A DNA stretch of 64,000 nt, taken from positions 21,288 to 85,287 of the forward strand of contig CAZDDI010000013.1 of assembly GCA_964504195.1 (NCBI GenBank). Reading direction: 5' to 3'. The DNA comes from CAZDDI01 sp964504195. Lineage in GTDB: Bacteria; Chloroflexota; Anaerolineae; B4-G1; SLSP01. The first letter of the stretch is position 1; the number at the start of each line of letters is the position of its first letter. The notes beneath the pieces are model-generated. The model was given only the letters and a program-made list of their open reading frames with translations, ran no database searches and was not told where the DNA came from. The position numbers and the translations under genes are program-made. Shown here in pieces: positions 31,665-41,415 of this stretch.

Positions 31665-33113
31665 TTACGCTGCACGCTTCGCCGCTTCCCACAGAGCATC
31701 CAATGCCTCTAAGGAGAGCTGCTTCAAATCCAGCCCACGTTGGCGCGCTGCCGTTTCTACATAGCGGAACCGTTGGGAAAAGCGAGCATTGGCCTCGCGC
31801 AACGCAGTTTCAGGATCAACTTTCAACCAGCGCGCCCAGTTAACCACCGCGAACAATACATCTCCCAACTCACTGGCCTGCGCTTCGAGCGTCTCGGCGG
31901 CTTCCAATTCAGCCAATTCTTCACGGACCTTATCAAGCACCCCTGTAATGTCCGGCCAATCGAAGCCCACGCGGGAAGCGCGCTGTCCATAGGCATTCGC
32001 TTGCGCCAGCGCTGGCAACGCGCCTGCTACGCCATCCAACAACGATCGCTCCACCTGCCCGTTAGCTTCACGCTCCTGCCGCTTGAGTTGCTCCCAATTA
32101 ATAATGACCTCATCAGCACCAGAAACCGGCAGCGCCCCCCATACATGCGGATGACGATGCTTGAGTTTAGCATCAACACCCGCAATAATATCGGCCATCT
32201 GAAAATCGCCCTCTTCTGTGGCAATCTGAGCATGCAGCACTACCTGCAACAACACATCCCCCAACTCCTCGCACAGTGCGGCATAATCCCCACGGTCAAT
32301 CGCATCCAACGCTTCGTAAGTTTCCTCAAGCAAGTTGGCCCGCAGGCTGGCATGCGTCTGTTCACGATCCCAGGGACACCCCTCCGGGGCACGCAGGTAA
32401 GCGATGGTTTCCTGGAAACCCTCAAAGCTGCTCACCTGTGCTAATGGCGGCACGTAGAGAGAAGTCAACGGGCTATGCTCGCGGCGATCAATCTCGTAAA
32501 GCGGCATCCAGACGAGACTCTCGCCTGCTGCGCCAGCTGCCTCAATCAACGCGACCTGATGCTCGTCAGGATACTGATTCATCAGGGTCAGCTTCAGATC
32601 AGCAGCCACAGCCCGGCTATAAACTTGCGCCAATACCGCTGGAACATCAGGATTTAGCGGGGGATGATGCAATGCTGCCACATCAAGCGCGTCCACAATT
32701 TGCAATCCATCAAGCGCATCTACAGCCAGCAAAGAAAGCAAGGGTTCGATGAAGCTCAACCCAGCCACCAGCCGCGTGGGAATAGCGGCCTCGCGAGCTG
32801 CCGCCAATAACCGGGTAACGGTCGCCTCCCCTACCAACGGATGCCCGGGGACTGCATACACCACTCCCTCTGGGCGCTGCGCTAACGCAATCACCTGCAC
32901 CACAATCGCCGTATAGACATCTGCAAAATCGCGCGCCTGTTCGTACAACACATCAAAGGAGCGCGCTGGCAACACACCCGGCAACGCACTCACCACCGGA
33001 TGGCGCGCAGTCCGCAGCCAGACCTCACCAGCGCGGCTCAACACATCCCACGCCTCACGAGTCAACTGCTCCGGTGCGCCCGGCCCTAGCCCTACAATCG
33101 TCAACTGCGCCAT
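31665..33113 (-). CDS. Tetrapyrrole-methylase-like / MazG nucleotide pyrophosphohydrolase fusion
   Basis: The 482-residue protein begins with a tetrapyrrole (corrin/porphyrin) methylase domain (about 1-215; LTIVGLGPGAPEQLT). It is followed by two MazG units (near 245-350 and 375-470), including GCPWDREQTHASLRANLLEETYEA and the metal-binding EELGDVLLQVVLHAQ. This is the YabN-like architecture; MazG hydrolyses nucleoside triphosphates, possibly damaged ones. The ATG at 33113 follows GGGAGGTG; a longer frame lacks a site. It lies after the ribosomal cluster on the same strand. Confidence 0.92.
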   Translation of the reverse strand: MAQLTIVGLGPGAPEQLTREAWDVLSRAGEVWLRTARHPVVSALPGVLPARSFDVLYEQARDFADVYTAIVVQVIALAQRPEGVVYAVPGHPLVGEATVTRLLAAAREAAIPTRLVAGLSFIEPLLSLLAVDALDGLQIVDALDVAALHHPPLNPDVPAVLAQVYSRAVAADLKLTLMNQYPDEHQVALIEAAGAAGESLVWMPLYEIDRREHSPLTSLYVPPLAQVSSFEGFQETIAYLRAPEGCPWDREQTHASLRANLLEETYEALDAIDRGDYAALCEELGDVLLQVVLHAQIATEEGDFQMADIIAGVDAKLKHRHPHVWGALPVSGADEVIINWEQLKRQEREANGQVERSLLDGVAGALPALAQANAYGQRASRVGFDWPDITGVLDKVREELAELEAAETLEAQASELGDVLFAVVNWARWLKVDPETALREANARFSQRFRYVETAARQRGLDLKQLSLEALDALWEAAKRAA

Positions 33114-33132
33114 AGCACCTCCCACACACAGA

Positions 33133-33211
33133 ACAGGTAGCCGGTACAAAGACCAGCTACCTGTCGGATGAAATATAATGTGTGAAACGTGATTACACTC
33201 ACGTTTCACAC
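33133..33211 (-). terminator. Hairpins at the 3' end of the ribosomal cluster
   Basis: Two hairpins follow rpsI. GTGTGAAACGTGA/TCACGTTTCACAC (33180-33211) has a perfect 13-bp stem made of the ACGTTTCAC repeat word. ACAGGTAGC/GCTACCTGT (33133-33164) is the second. Neither has a clear T-run, so termination strength is uncertain. Confidence 0.5.
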
Positions 33212-33239
33212 ACCAAATAGACCAAAATACCTCGGATGT

Positions 33240-33632
33240 TTAGCGCTTGGTGTATTGGGGAGCCTTGCGTGCGCGCTTGAGACCTGGCTTTTTGCGTTCC
33301 TTGGCGCGTGCATCACGGGTCAAAAAACCAGCTCGACGCAACGCCTGATTCAGATCAGCATTGATCTTGAGTAACGCACGAGCTGCGCCCATACGAATCG
33401 CCTCGGCCTGCCCCGTGATACCGCCGCCCTTAACGAGAACGGTCACATCATAGCCATCCAGCGTACGCGTAGTTTGCAGCGGCGCAACTGCCGTCTGACG
33501 ATCCAGCTCGCGGCCAAAATATTCCACCAGCGGCTTGCCATTGACTACGACCTGCCCGGTACCGCCCGAATGCAAGCGCACACGAGCCGTGGCCGTCTTA
33601 CGGCGTCCAATTCCCTCAAAGTATTCAGCCAT
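33240..33632 (-). CDS. rpsI: Ribosomal protein uS9
   Basis: The 130-residue small-subunit protein ends in the positively charged tail KAPQYTKR that reaches the P-site tRNA anticodon in the family. GRRKTATARVRL and GGGITGQAEAIR are diagnostic. The ATG at 33632 follows AAGGAG; the frame remains open upstream into rplM sequence but without support. It is paired with rplM, 10 bases upstream, as in most bacteria, and is the last gene of the minus-strand ribosomal cluster. Confidence 0.97.
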   Translation of the reverse strand: MAEYFEGIGRRKTATARVRLHSGGTGQVVVNGKPLVEYFGRELDRQTAVAPLQTTRTLDGYDVTVLVKGGGITGQAEAIRMGAARALLKINADLNQALRRAGFLTRDARAKERKKPGLKRARKAPQYTKR

Positions 33633-33642
33633 GCTTATCTCC

Positions 33643-34089
33643 TTACAACTCCAGGGGCTTAGGTTGTTGCGCCTGGTGCGGATGTTCCGGCCCAGCATAG
33701 ACCTTGAGCTTCCTGAACATCTGACGCCCCAACGGGCCACGCGGCAACATCCCACGCACTGCCGCTTCAAGAACGCGTTCTGGGTGCGTTTCCAACTGCC
33801 GACGCAGCTTGGTCTCGCGCAGCCCGCCAGGATAACCGGAATGCCGATAATAGCTCTTCTGGTCAAGTTTGCGGCCGGTAACGTGGATTTTCTCAGCATT
33901 GATGATCACAATGAAATCACCAACATCCACATGCGGCGTGTATTCAGGCTTATGCTTACCACGCAACATGTAAGCAATTTGCGAAGCCAGTCGCCCCAGC
34001 GTCTTGTCGGCTGCATCCACAACGAACCAATCCCGCTTCACATCGGCAGGTTTGGCGACATAAGTCTTCTGTATGTTTAACCCTTTCAC
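33643..34089 (-). CDS. rplM: Ribosomal protein uL13
   Basis: The 148-residue large-subunit assembly protein has [28 protein letters not shown] and [22 protein letters not shown], all diagnostic. Its ATG overlaps the truA stop by four bases, so it is translationally coupled to the pseudouridine synthase gene. The segment before WFVVD ([19 protein letters not shown]) matches the usual bacterial N-terminus, which supports this start. Confidence 0.97.
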   Translation of the reverse strand: MKGLNIQKTYVAKPADVKRDWFVVDAADKTLGRLASQIAYMLRGKHKPEYTPHVDVGDFIVIINAEKIHVTGRKLDQKSYYRHSGYPGGLRETKLRRQLETHPERVLEAAVRGMLPRGPLGRQMFRKLKVYAGPEHPHQAQQPKPLEL

Positions 34090-34871
34090 TTTCTATCCTC
34101 ACTCCCTTCACAAAGGCGTGCTAATTCCTCTTTAGGCATTGCGGGGTAAGCCACCGCTTTGAGCACCAGACCCGTCGGGGAGACCGCCGGCCCTACGTGC
34201 CGCCGCTCCCGTGACTGCAAACAGGCGGTAAACGTCTCAAAACTGAGCTTGCCCGCCCCTACTCGCAGCAATGTCCCTACCAGCAAACGCACCATCCGGT
34301 ACAGGAAGGCGTTGGCCTCAATATCAAAGTACCAACACGACTCTTGCGCCGTCCACACAGCGCGGATAACCTCGCGTACAGTGCTTTCGCCCTGCGGCGG
34401 CATCCCGAAAGCAGCAAAATCATGGATACCCACCAACTGGGCTGCCGCGGTCTGCATCACATCCAGATCAAGCGCCTGCGGCACATGCAGACTATAACGA
34501 CTCATCAACGGATTGCGTTCGGCTGCCCGGTACAACGTATAGCGGTACCATCTGCTGCGCGCCGCGTAACGCGGATGAAAATTCTCTGGCGCCGGGACAA
34601 GCTCCCGCACGGCAACAGCGAGCGGCAACAGAGCATTCATACCACGTTGCAAAGCCACCAGCGGGCGCTCCCAGGCAGTATCAAATGCAATCACTTGCCC
34701 TTCCGCATGGACACCGGCATCTGTGCGCCCGGCAGCCAGCACCCGCGTAGGGGTTTGGGTCAACTGCTCCAGAGCTGTTTCGAGCTCCGCCTGGATTGTA
34801 GGAGCATTGCGTTGCCGCTGAAAACCCCCGTACCCAGTTCCGTCGTAACTGACGACGGCACGCACCCGCAC
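34086..34871 (-). CDS. truA: tRNA pseudouridine(38-40) synthase
   Basis: The 261-residue enzyme isomerises uridines 38-40 in the tRNA anticodon arm. The catalytic aspartate is D51 in [11 protein letters not shown], and the family opening [15 protein letters not shown] is intact. It follows rplQ by ten bases and overlaps rplM, a gene order common in Firmicutes and Chloroflexota alpha operons, so it is cotranscribed with translation genes. Confidence 0.96.
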   Translation of the reverse strand: MRVRAVVSYDGTGYGGFQRQRNAPTIQAELETALEQLTQTPTRVLAAGRTDAGVHAEGQVIAFDTAWERPLVALQRGMNALLPLAVAVRELVPAPENFHPRYAARSRWYRYTLYRAAERNPLMSRYSLHVPQALDLDVMQTAAAQLVGIHDFAAFGMPPQGESTVREVIRAVWTAQESCWYFDIEANAFLYRMVRLLVGTLLRVGAGKLSFETFTACLQSRERRHVGPAVSPTGLVLKAVAYPAMPKEELARLCEGSEDRK

Positions 34872-34881
34872 GCTACAATCC

Positions 34882-35271
34882 TTACGCTTCCTCGACGAGC
34901 TGTAAAAGTACGATGGGCGCGGCGTCGCCTTTGCGTTGCCCTAAATTCAACATCCGGGTATAACCGCCCGGGCGCTCCGCGTAGCGCGGAGCAATCTCGT
35001 CAAAGAGTTTTCTTACCACAACCGGATCATTGAGGCGCGCTGCCGCCAAGCGGCGAGCATGGACACCCTGAGCCGGATTTTCTTCAGCTGCCGCCAGGCC
35101 ACGCTTGGCCAGCGTAATTAGCTTCTCAGCTTGCCCGCGAATAGCCTCAGCCTTAGCGCGCGTCGTACGAATACTCTCGTGGCGTAACAACTGAGTAACC
35201 ATAGTACGGCGCAACGCAGTTCGGTGCCCTACAGGGCGATTGAGCTTCTTACCCGCGACACGATGTCGCAT
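34882..35271 (-). CDS. rplQ: Ribosomal protein bL17
   Basis: The 129-residue protein opens with MRHRVAGKKLNRPVGHR and contains TTRAKAEAIRGQAEKLITLAKRG, the bL17 hallmarks. It borders the peptide exit tunnel. It directly follows rpoA, as in nearly all bacterial alpha operons. The C-terminus (GDAAPIVLLQLVEEA) is complete. Confidence 0.97.
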   Translation of the reverse strand: MRHRVAGKKLNRPVGHRTALRRTMVTQLLRHESIRTTRAKAEAIRGQAEKLITLAKRGLAAAEENPAQGVHARRLAAARLNDPVVVRKLFDEIAPRYAERPGGYTRMLNLGQRKGDAAPIVLLQLVEEA

Positions 35272-35294
35272 GATTCATCCTCCTCATCAATGAT

Positions 35295-36287
35295 TCAGGC
35301 TTCCGCCTCATCTTCTTCTTCACCAGGCGTCAGTGCTTCTGGGGTCACATCGCCCAAAAAGCCCTTTTCCTGCAACTGCTCGCGCAGTTCATCCAGCGAT
35401 TTCTCGCCGAAGTTCCGAATGGACAACAAAGCATCACGCCCACGTGCAATGATCTCCATAACCTCACCCACGTTGGAAATGCCAGTGCGCTTAAGTGCAT
35501 TATACACACGCACTCCCAGCCCCAGGTCTTCAATAGGCGTAGCATAAGCACGATGCGGGATACCCTCTTTTTCCACATCCACCACAATGTGCGTTTGGTC
35601 TTCCTCGATTTCCGCACCAGCAATCAAACGCAGGTGAGTTACGAGGATCCGCGCACTCGCCTTGAGCGCCTCAAAAGGTACAAGCCGCCCATCCGACCAA
35701 ACTTCCATAATTAAACGATCATAGTTGGTCAGCTGGCCCACGCGCGCCGGCTCCACTGTGTAATTCACACGCCGGACAGGACTAAAAATTGCATCCACCG
35801 GCAATACACCGATAGGCATCCGGCCCCGGCTATCGCCGGGCGAGTAACCACGCCCGGCCTCGACCGTGAATTCCATATCCAGATGCACATCATCCGCATC
35901 CACCGTGAAAAGGTAGAGTTCTGGATTGATAATTTCGATTTCCGGCGGAGCGATAATATCGCCCGCCGTGACAACACCCTCCCCCTCAACGCGCAAGGTC
36001 ATGTACAATGGCCCTTCGCCATCCATCACCAACCGTATTTGTTTGAGACGCAAAATGAGTTGGATAACATCCTCGCGCACGCCAGGGATAGCCGCAAATT
36101 CATGGGACATATCGCTGATGCGCACAGCAGTCACACATGCGCCCTCCAGCGAGGACAACAACACCCGGCGCAGCGAATTACCCAGCGTCACCCCATAACC
36201 GTTCTCGAGCGGGCCAATAAGGTAACGCCCGTACTGCTGCGTATTGACATCAATTTCAACTTTGGGCAGAACTGGCGCTGCTAACAC
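35295..36287 (-). CDS. rpoA: RNA polymerase alpha subunit
   Basis: The 330-residue subunit has the N-terminal assembly domain (about 1-230; YGVTLGNSLRRVLLSSLEG) and the C-terminal DNA- and activator-binding domain (about 250-315; EDLGLGVRVYNALKRTGI, FGEKSLDEL). The tail is acidic. It dimerises to start assembly of the core with RpoB, encoded 17 kb upstream on the same strand. GGAGGCGAC precedes the ATG. Confidence 0.98.
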   Translation of the reverse strand: MLAAPVLPKVEIDVNTQQYGRYLIGPLENGYGVTLGNSLRRVLLSSLEGACVTAVRISDMSHEFAAIPGVREDVIQLILRLKQIRLVMDGEGPLYMTLRVEGEGVVTAGDIIAPPEIEIINPELYLFTVDADDVHLDMEFTVEAGRGYSPGDSRGRMPIGVLPVDAIFSPVRRVNYTVEPARVGQLTNYDRLIMEVWSDGRLVPFEALKASARILVTHLRLIAGAEIEEDQTHIVVDVEKEGIPHRAYATPIEDLGLGVRVYNALKRTGISNVGEVMEIIARGRDALLSIRNFGEKSLDELREQLQEKGFLGDVTPEALTPGEEEDEAEA

Positions 36288-36305
36288 GTCGCCTCCTTCT
36301 GCTTA

Positions 36306-36944
36306 TCAGCGTGAGTAGAACTCGACGATTAATTGCTCCTGCACAGGAACATCAATCTCTTGCCGAGCAGGCATCGCCAAGACCCGGCCTTTCAAAGTAT
36401 CCGCATCCAGACTCAGCCAATTAGGCACAGTGCGCTTTCCTAACAAATCCACACGATCCTTGAAATAATCGGAACGGCGGCTTTCGGGGCGCACAACCAA
36501 TTCATCGTTAGGCCGTAGCGCAAACGAAGGGATATTAGTCTTGCGGCCATTGACCATAAAGTGACCATGCTGCACCAGTTGACGGGCCTGTGCGCGCGAG
36601 TCGGCCAAGCCCAAACGGTACACAACGTTATCCAACCGTGTCTCCAGTAGAGACAGAAGCGTCTCACCGGTCAACCCGGCACGCCGTTCGGCCTCACGGT
36701 AATAGCGGCGAAATTGCCGTTCCAACACGCCATAAACCCGGCGGGCCTTCTGCTTCTCGCGCAATTGCAACGCGTAGTCCGAAGGCTTGCGCTTGCGGAA
36801 GGACGTATCCTTCCCATGCTGTCCGGGCGGGTAGCCACGCTGCCCGAAGGGACATTTATCCGTGTAACAACGATCCCCTTTAAGATAGAGCTTCTCGCCT
36901 TCACGGCGACAGAGCTTACATACAGGGCCGGTATATCTTGCCAT
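36306..36944 (-). CDS. rpsD: Ribosomal protein uS4 (zinc-type)
   Basis: The 212-residue primary 16S rRNA binder keeps the N-terminal zinc knuckle C9-x2-C12, C26, C31 (C+ form). The S4 RNA-binding domain lies at about 100-160 ([24 protein letters not shown]). In many bacteria S4 autoregulates the alpha operon; no matching pseudoknot was identified here. It sits between rpsK and rpoA, the standard order. Confidence 0.97.
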   Translation of the reverse strand: MARYTGPVCKLCRREGEKLYLKGDRCYTDKCPFGQRGYPPGQHGKDTSFRKRKPSDYALQLREKQKARRVYGVLERQFRRYYREAERRAGLTGETLLSLLETRLDNVVYRLGLADSRAQARQLVQHGHFMVNGRKTNIPSFALRPNDELVVRPESRRSDYFKDRVDLLGKRTVPNWLSLDADTLKGRVLAMPARQEIDVPVQEQLIVEFYSR

Positions 36945-36962
36945 GCTTTCCTCCCAGCTCGT

Positions 36963-37370
36963 TTAGATGCGCCGCTTTTTGGGCGGACGACAGCCGTTGT
37001 GGGGAATGGGGGTCGTGTCCGTAATCGAACGCACCCGCACCCCACCGGCAGCAATCGCGCGCAACGCGGCTTCGCGGCCCGGGCCGGCCCCTTTGACGAA
37101 GGCATCCGCTTCTTGCAAGCCATCGTTAGTGACCGCGTCTTGTATCACCTTCTCCGCAGCCAGACGGGCCGCGAAAGGCGTGCTCTTGCGTGAGCCTTTG
37201 AAACCCGCCGAGCCTGCGCTGGCCCAGCGCAAGACATCGCCATTCTGATCCGTGACCGTCACAATCGTGTTATTGAAGGTCGAATGAATGTAGATGCGTC
37301 CCAGCGGCACGTTGCGCTTCACGCGACGCGGCGCACGAGCGCGGCGAGTCGTAGTCGTACGTTTAGCCAT
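36963..37370 (-). CDS. rpsK: Ribosomal protein uS11
   Basis: The 135-residue protein has a basic N-terminal arm, then [18 protein letters not shown] and the conserved end [17 protein letters not shown]. It lines the mRNA exit cleft of the 30S platform. It follows rpsM by 52 bases, with a GGAGG before the ATG. Confidence 0.97.
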   Translation of the reverse strand: MAKRTTTTRRARAPRRVKRNVPLGRIYIHSTFNNTIVTVTDQNGDVLRWASAGSAGFKGSRKSTPFAARLAAEKVIQDAVTNDGLQEADAFVKGAGPGREAALRAIAAGGVRVRSITDTTPIPHNGCRPPKKRRI

Positions 37371-37422
37371 AAAGCCTCCTCCAGTCCTTCTAAAACCTTT
37401 TCTATGCCAATCCGGCTAAGGA

Positions 37423-37812
37423 TTACTTCTTCTTCGAACCACGCCGCCGGCCGCGACCGGGGACCGTCTTGCGCATGCCGCGCTTGGTGCGCGCATTAGT
37501 ACGGGTACGTTGCCCGCGCACCGGTAAGCTGCGTCGGTGGCGCAACCCACGATAAGCGCCCACTTCAATGAGCCGCTTGATATTCATTTGAACTTCGCGC
37601 CGCAGATCACCCTCAACAATGTAATCACGCTCAATGACTTCACGCAAGAGCGCCACATCGCTTTCCGAGAGGTCTTTAACGCGAATCTCCGAGCTAACGC
37701 CCGTGCGCTCAAGAACCTTCTGACTGGCCGATGGCCCAATGCCGTAAATGTAGGTCAGGCCCACCACTACGCGCTTATTTCGGGGCAAGTCAACCCCTGC
37801 AATACGTGCCAT
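37423..37812 (-). CDS. rpsM: Ribosomal protein uS13
   Basis: The 129-residue protein opens with [25 protein letters not shown] and ends in a basic tail ([17 protein letters not shown]) that touches P-site tRNA and the intersubunit bridge. It follows rpmJ by 55 bases. GGAGGAGAA precedes the ATG. Confidence 0.97.
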   Translation of the reverse strand: MARIAGVDLPRNKRVVVGLTYIYGIGPSASQKVLERTGVSSEIRVKDLSESDVALLREVIERDYIVEGDLRREVQMNIKRLIEVGAYRGLRHRRSLPVRGQRTRTNARTKRGMRKTVPGRGRRRGSKKK

Positions 37813-37867
37813 ACGTTTTCTCCTCCAGCATCGTTACTTAATAACTTCTGTCCGTGGCCCTGCTGCT

Positions 37868-37981
37868 CTACCCCTGGCGCTGCTTGTGCTTAGGGTTGCT
37901 GCAGATCACCCGGATCACACCCCGCCGCCGAATGATTTTACACTTCGGGCAACGTTTTTTGACAGATGGTGACACCTTCAT
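37868..37981 (-). CDS. rpmJ: Ribosomal protein bL36 (zinc-type)
   Basis: A 37-residue basic protein that is easy to miss because of its size. It has [15 protein letters not shown], and the zinc ligands C11, C14, C27 and H32 are all present. It lies between map and rpsM, the usual place, but infA, normally just before it, is absent. GAGAGGAG precedes the ATG at 37981. Confidence 0.95.
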   Translation of the reverse strand: MKVSPSVKKRCPKCKIIRRRGVIRVICSNPKHKQRQG

Positions 37982-37998
37982 TTTCCGACTCCTCTCAT

Positions 37999-38760
37999 TT
38001 ATAGCCGGGTTAATACTTCCGGCTCGCCATCAGTGATGGCGATGGTATTCTCGAAATGTGCAGTGAGTTGACCATTCGCCGAGTATACCGTCCAATGATC
38101 TTCCGCAACCACCGTATGGGGCGTCCCGATCAACACCATCGGCTCAATCGCCAAAGTCATCCCAGATTGCAACCGCAAGCCTTGACCCCGTTGACCGTAA
38201 TTGAGCACTTGGGGGTCTTCGTGCAGCTGGCGCCCGATACCGTGTCCGGTATATTCACGAGTGACGTGATAGCCGCACGTTTCCACATACTGCTGAATCG
38301 CATGGGAGATGTCTCCCATCTGTTGCCCCGCGACGGCCTGGGACATACCAGCTTCCAGTGCATCGGCAGTAACCGTCAGTAACGCACGCGCTTCGGACGA
38401 CACCGCCCCTACGGCAAAGGTACGCGCCGCATCACCGTGAAAGCCTTTGTAACAGGCTCCGACATCAACCGTGATAATGTCCCCAGCCTCCAGCGCCCGA
38501 GCACCTGGAATGCCATGTACTAGTTCTGCATTAACTGATGCGCAGATAGTTGATGGAAAAGAGTGTGTGCTGTGGGAAGGATACCCCTTAAAAGAGGGGG
38601 TAGCGCCCTGCCTCAGAATCCACTCCTCCGCAATACGGTCTAGCGCACCGGTAGTGATTCCTGGACGAATCCAGTCTTGCATCAGCTCCAACACTTGGGC
38701 AACAATGCGCCCAGCTTCCCGCATGGCGAGCAGCTCCATGGAACGTTTGAGAATTACCAT
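37999..38760 (-). CDS. map: Methionine aminopeptidase type I
   Basis: The 253-residue enzyme removes initiator methionine. Metal ligands are visible in [29 protein letters not shown] and FENTIAIT. The start is set at ATG 38760 because the promoter TGTGGTATAAT at 38812-38822 places transcription start near 38805, excluding the longer frame to 38823. The leader begins with a GC-rich hairpin. It occupies the place after secY where adk would normally intervene; adk is missing. Confidence 0.92.
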   Translation of the reverse strand: MVILKRSMELLAMREAGRIVAQVLELMQDWIRPGITTGALDRIAEEWILRQGATPSFKGYPSHSTHSFPSTICASVNAELVHGIPGARALEAGDIITVDVGACYKGFHGDAARTFAVGAVSSEARALLTVTADALEAGMSQAVAGQQMGDISHAIQQYVETCGYHVTREYTGHGIGRQLHEDPQVLNYGQRGQGLRLQSGMTLAIEPMVLIGTPHTVVAEDHWTVYSANGQLTAHFENTIAITDGEPEVLTRL

Positions 38761-38811
38761 ATCCGTTTGGCTCGGTGTAACCCGGTCGCGCTTGAGCGCG
38801 CACGACCGGGT

Positions 38812-38822
38812 ATTATACCACA
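38812..38822 (-). promoter_or_regulatory. Internal extended -10 promoter before map
   Basis: The minus strand reads TGTGGTATAAT, followed by the hairpin CCCGGTCG/CGACCGGG (about 38781-38810) at the predicted 5' end of the transcript. It allows map and the alpha-operon genes to be transcribed independently of the upstream spc genes. Confidence 0.6.
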
Positions 38823-38831
38823 CTTTTCGGA

Positions 38832-40139
38832 TTAGCGCAGGAAGCCTTCATAGTGCCGCATTAGCAGCTGTGCTTCCAATTGCCGCATCGTATCCACCAC
38901 CACGCCTACCACAATCAACAAACCAGAGCTAGTGATCAGCATGGCTTGCGTCGTCATGAACAGGCCGATGATATATGGCAACACCGCGATTGCACCGAGG
39001 AACAAGGCCCCGACCAGCGTGATGCGCCGGTAAACATTGTTAATAAACTCTTCCGTCTTCTTGCCCGGACGGATACCTGGAACAAATCCCCCTTGTTTTT
39101 GCAACATTTCCGGCAGGTTCTGCTGCTGCACCATAACATCAGTATAGAAGTAGGTGAAGCCCACGACTGCCAAGAAATAGGGAACCGCATACCAGGGATT
39201 GCGGCCTCCGAAGAAACCAATCGTCCAATCGGCCACAGCGCGCACAGTAGGATTGGTGGTCGCCTGGAAGAATTGTGCTATGACCGCCGGAAAGGTCAAG
39301 AACGACTGCGCGAAAATTAGCGGGATCATGCCTGCGGTATTGACTTTGAGCGGGATATAGGTACTGCCGCCGCCGTAGACTTTCATACCGCGCACGCGCT
39401 TGCCATACTGCACTTTGATCCGCCGCTCACCTTCTTGCACATAGACAATGACCAACACCGTCAACAAAGTGATGATGATAAAGGCCAGCACTCCCCAGAA
39501 CTTATCCGAGACTGAAATCTGGTACAGGTTAGGGAAGATTTGCGAGACAATACCACCAAAGATGATCAGGGACAACCCATTACCTACACCTTGTTCGGTA
39601 ATGAGCTCGCCCATCCACACCGCAAACATCGTGCCAGCGGTCATAGTAAACAACACTGTAAGTGTAGGCAACACTTGTCCAACCCCGAATCCGAAGTTGG
39701 GCAAAATCGCGCTACCGCCGCCCGCGGTGAAGAGTCGCACCTGACCAAACGCCTGTAAGGCAGCCAGGGGGACCGTCAAGTAAAAGGTCCATTGATTCAT
39801 CTTGCGTTGCCCGGCTTCCCCCTCTTCCTTGATCATCTTCTCAAGTTTGGGGAAAATAGGCAACAGCAATTGTAGAACAATTTGCGCTGTCACATACGGA
39901 TAGACACCGGCCGCCAACACAGAGAAGTTGGAAATGGCCCCACCCGACAGCAGGTTCAACAGATTGGCAAGTTGAGCAGCTGCTGAAGATTGCTCGAAGA
40001 ACAGCCGCAGCGCCTCCCGATCCACGCCCGGCACCGGGATATTGGATGCCAAGCGGAAGATCACCAGGATCAAGATCGTATAGAGAATGCGCCGCCGCAA
40101 ATCCGGCAACTTCAACGCATTGCGCAGGGCTTCAATCAT
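38832..40139 (-). CDS. secY: Preprotein translocase subunit SecY
   Basis: The 435-residue channel protein has ten predicted membrane helices. Family segments include IPVPGVDREALRLFF, ALQAFGQVRLFTAGGG, the cytosolic loop YVQEGERRIKVQYGKRVRG and the late loop PGKKTEEFINNVYRRITLVGA. It forms the SecYEG pore. It follows rplO as in standard spc operons, but its downstream neighbour is map rather than adk. Confidence 0.97.
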   Translation of the reverse strand: MIEALRNALKLPDLRRRILYTILILVIFRLASNIPVPGVDREALRLFFEQSSAAAQLANLLNLLSGGAISNFSVLAAGVYPYVTAQIVLQLLLPIFPKLEKMIKEEGEAGQRKMNQWTFYLTVPLAALQAFGQVRLFTAGGGSAILPNFGFGVGQVLPTLTVLFTMTAGTMFAVWMGELITEQGVGNGLSLIIFGGIVSQIFPNLYQISVSDKFWGVLAFIIITLLTVLVIVYVQEGERRIKVQYGKRVRGMKVYGGGSTYIPLKVNTAGMIPLIFAQSFLTFPAVIAQFFQATTNPTVRAVADWTIGFFGGRNPWYAVPYFLAVVGFTYFYTDVMVQQQNLPEMLQKQGGFVPGIRPGKKTEEFINNVYRRITLVGALFLGAIAVLPYIIGLFMTTQAMLITSSGLLIVVGVVVDTMRQLEAQLLMRHYEGFLR

Positions 40140-40163
40140 GGAATTGCCTCCATCCAGTCTGAG

Positions 40164-40646
40164 TTAGCGAGTACGATAGCCGCCCCGCTGCCAGGGCAAC
40201 AGTTCTACCTGCCCCCCAGCGGCTTCGATCTGGGCACGCGCACTTTCAGAAATACGATGAACGCGCAGGGTAAGAGCGTGGGGCAATTCGCCCCGGCCCA
40301 ACACCACCACCAAATCGCTTTCTTTTTTGATCAACCCGCACGCGGCCAAAGTTTGCGGAGAGACTTCAGCCCCCGCCTCAAATCGTTCGGCCAGTTGATC
40401 CAAATTGATTACTTTGAATTCAACACGCCAGGGGTTGAAAAACCCTACACCACGAGCAAAGGGGAGCTTGCGTATCAGAGGCAGCTGCCCGCCCTCAAAG
40501 TAAGGGCGCACACCACCACCACTTCGCGCATTCTGTCCTTTGGTACCCCGACCAGCGGTCTTGCCTTGCCCAGCGGAAATACCCCGCCCAACACGGCGCT
40601 TACGCTTTTTGGAACCCTCAGCGGGTTGTAAATCATGTAGTTTCAT
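40164..40646 (-). CDS. rplO: Ribosomal protein uL15
   Basis: The 160-residue protein has the glycine/arginine-rich N-terminus RKRRVGRGISAGQGKTAGRGTKGQ, then GVGFFNPWRVEFKVINLDQL. It stabilises 23S rRNA. The C-terminus (about 148-160) is slightly extended. It lies between rpmD and secY, the conserved order. Confidence 0.97.
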   Translation of the reverse strand: MKLHDLQPAEGSKKRKRRVGRGISAGQGKTAGRGTKGQNARSGGGVRPYFEGGQLPLIRKLPFARGVGFFNPWRVEFKVINLDQLAERFEAGAEVSPQTLAACGLIKKESDLVVVLGRGELPHALTLRVHRISESARAQIEAAGGQVELLPWQRGGYRTR

Positions 40647-40658
40647 TGCTCTCTCCCG

Positions 40659-40853
40659 CTATGCCTGTTCAACTTCCTCGACGAGAAGCAGGTGTGAGAC
40701 TGCATTGATCATACCCCGCACAACGGGGGTATCACGATGCTCAACAACCTGATTCATCTTGCGCAACCCTAGCGACCGCACGGTACGCTTCTGTCGCAAC
40801 GTGTAGCCAATCGGGCTGCGCACCAGCTTTACACGCAGCAGTTTCTCTTCCAT
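40659..40853 (-). CDS. rpmD: Ribosomal protein uL30
   Basis: The 64-residue protein has LRVKLVRSPIGYTLRQKRTVRSLGLRK-like content split by a conserved glycine turn, and it ends in VSHLLLVEEVEQA. Its ATG overlaps the TAA of rpsE by one base (TAATG), a tightly coupled start. Confidence 0.96.
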   Translation of the reverse strand: MEEKLLRVKLVRSPIGYTLRQKRTVRSLGLRKMNQVVEHRDTPVVRGMINAVSHLLLVEEVEQA

Positions 40854-41401
40854 TACGCCTTTCTCCTCAGCCAGAAGGGCATCACCCGAGCCTCAGGCAC
40901 ACCACGGTCTTCCGCCACCTGCTCAACCCAGCGTAATTTATTTAGCGCATCCATGGTGGCCTGCGCAACATTCACCTGGGTCGCACTGCCCTGTGACTTG
41001 GTCAACACATCCCGTACCCCAACCGCTTCCAACAACGCGCGCACACCACCACCCGCGATCACGCCAGTACCATGGGATGCCGGACGTAAGAAAACTCTCG
41101 CCCCACCACAACGACCCGTAATCTCGTGAGGAATAGTGCTGCCTTCCAGAGCAATGGGGTGCATATCGCGCCGGGCGCGCTCAGTCGCCTTGGCAATAGC
41201 ATCCGGCACATTTCGGGCCTTCCCAATCCCCAGGCCCACTTGGCCCTTGTTATCGCCCACAATGGCAACAACACGGAAGTGGAAGGTACGCCCACCTTTG
41301 ACAACTTTAGCAACGCGGGCAATATCTACCACGCGCTCATCCAGTTCTTCCTGCTCTTCTGCAAAGCCTTCTCGATCCCGAAGGTTTTTCCTTTCCATCA
41401 A
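40853..41401 (-). CDS. rpsE: Ribosomal protein uS5
   Basis: The 182-residue protein has the double-stranded-RNA-binding N-domain (VVKGGRTFHFRVVAIVGD) and the C-domain motif PASHGTGVIAGGGVRALLEAVGV. It helps decoding fidelity and translocation. An acidic N-terminal extension (about 1-22) precedes the core. The opening has two consecutive Met codons, either of which could start translation. Confidence 0.97.
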   Translation of the reverse strand: MMERKNLRDREGFAEEQEELDERVVDIARVAKVVKGGRTFHFRVVAIVGDNKGQVGLGIGKARNVPDAIAKATERARRDMHPIALEGSTIPHEITGRCGGARVFLRPASHGTGVIAGGGVRALLEAVGVRDVLTKSQGSATQVNVAQATMDALNKLRWVEQVAEDRGVPEARVMPFWLRRKA

Positions 41402-41415
41402 TGCCTCCCAGCGGC

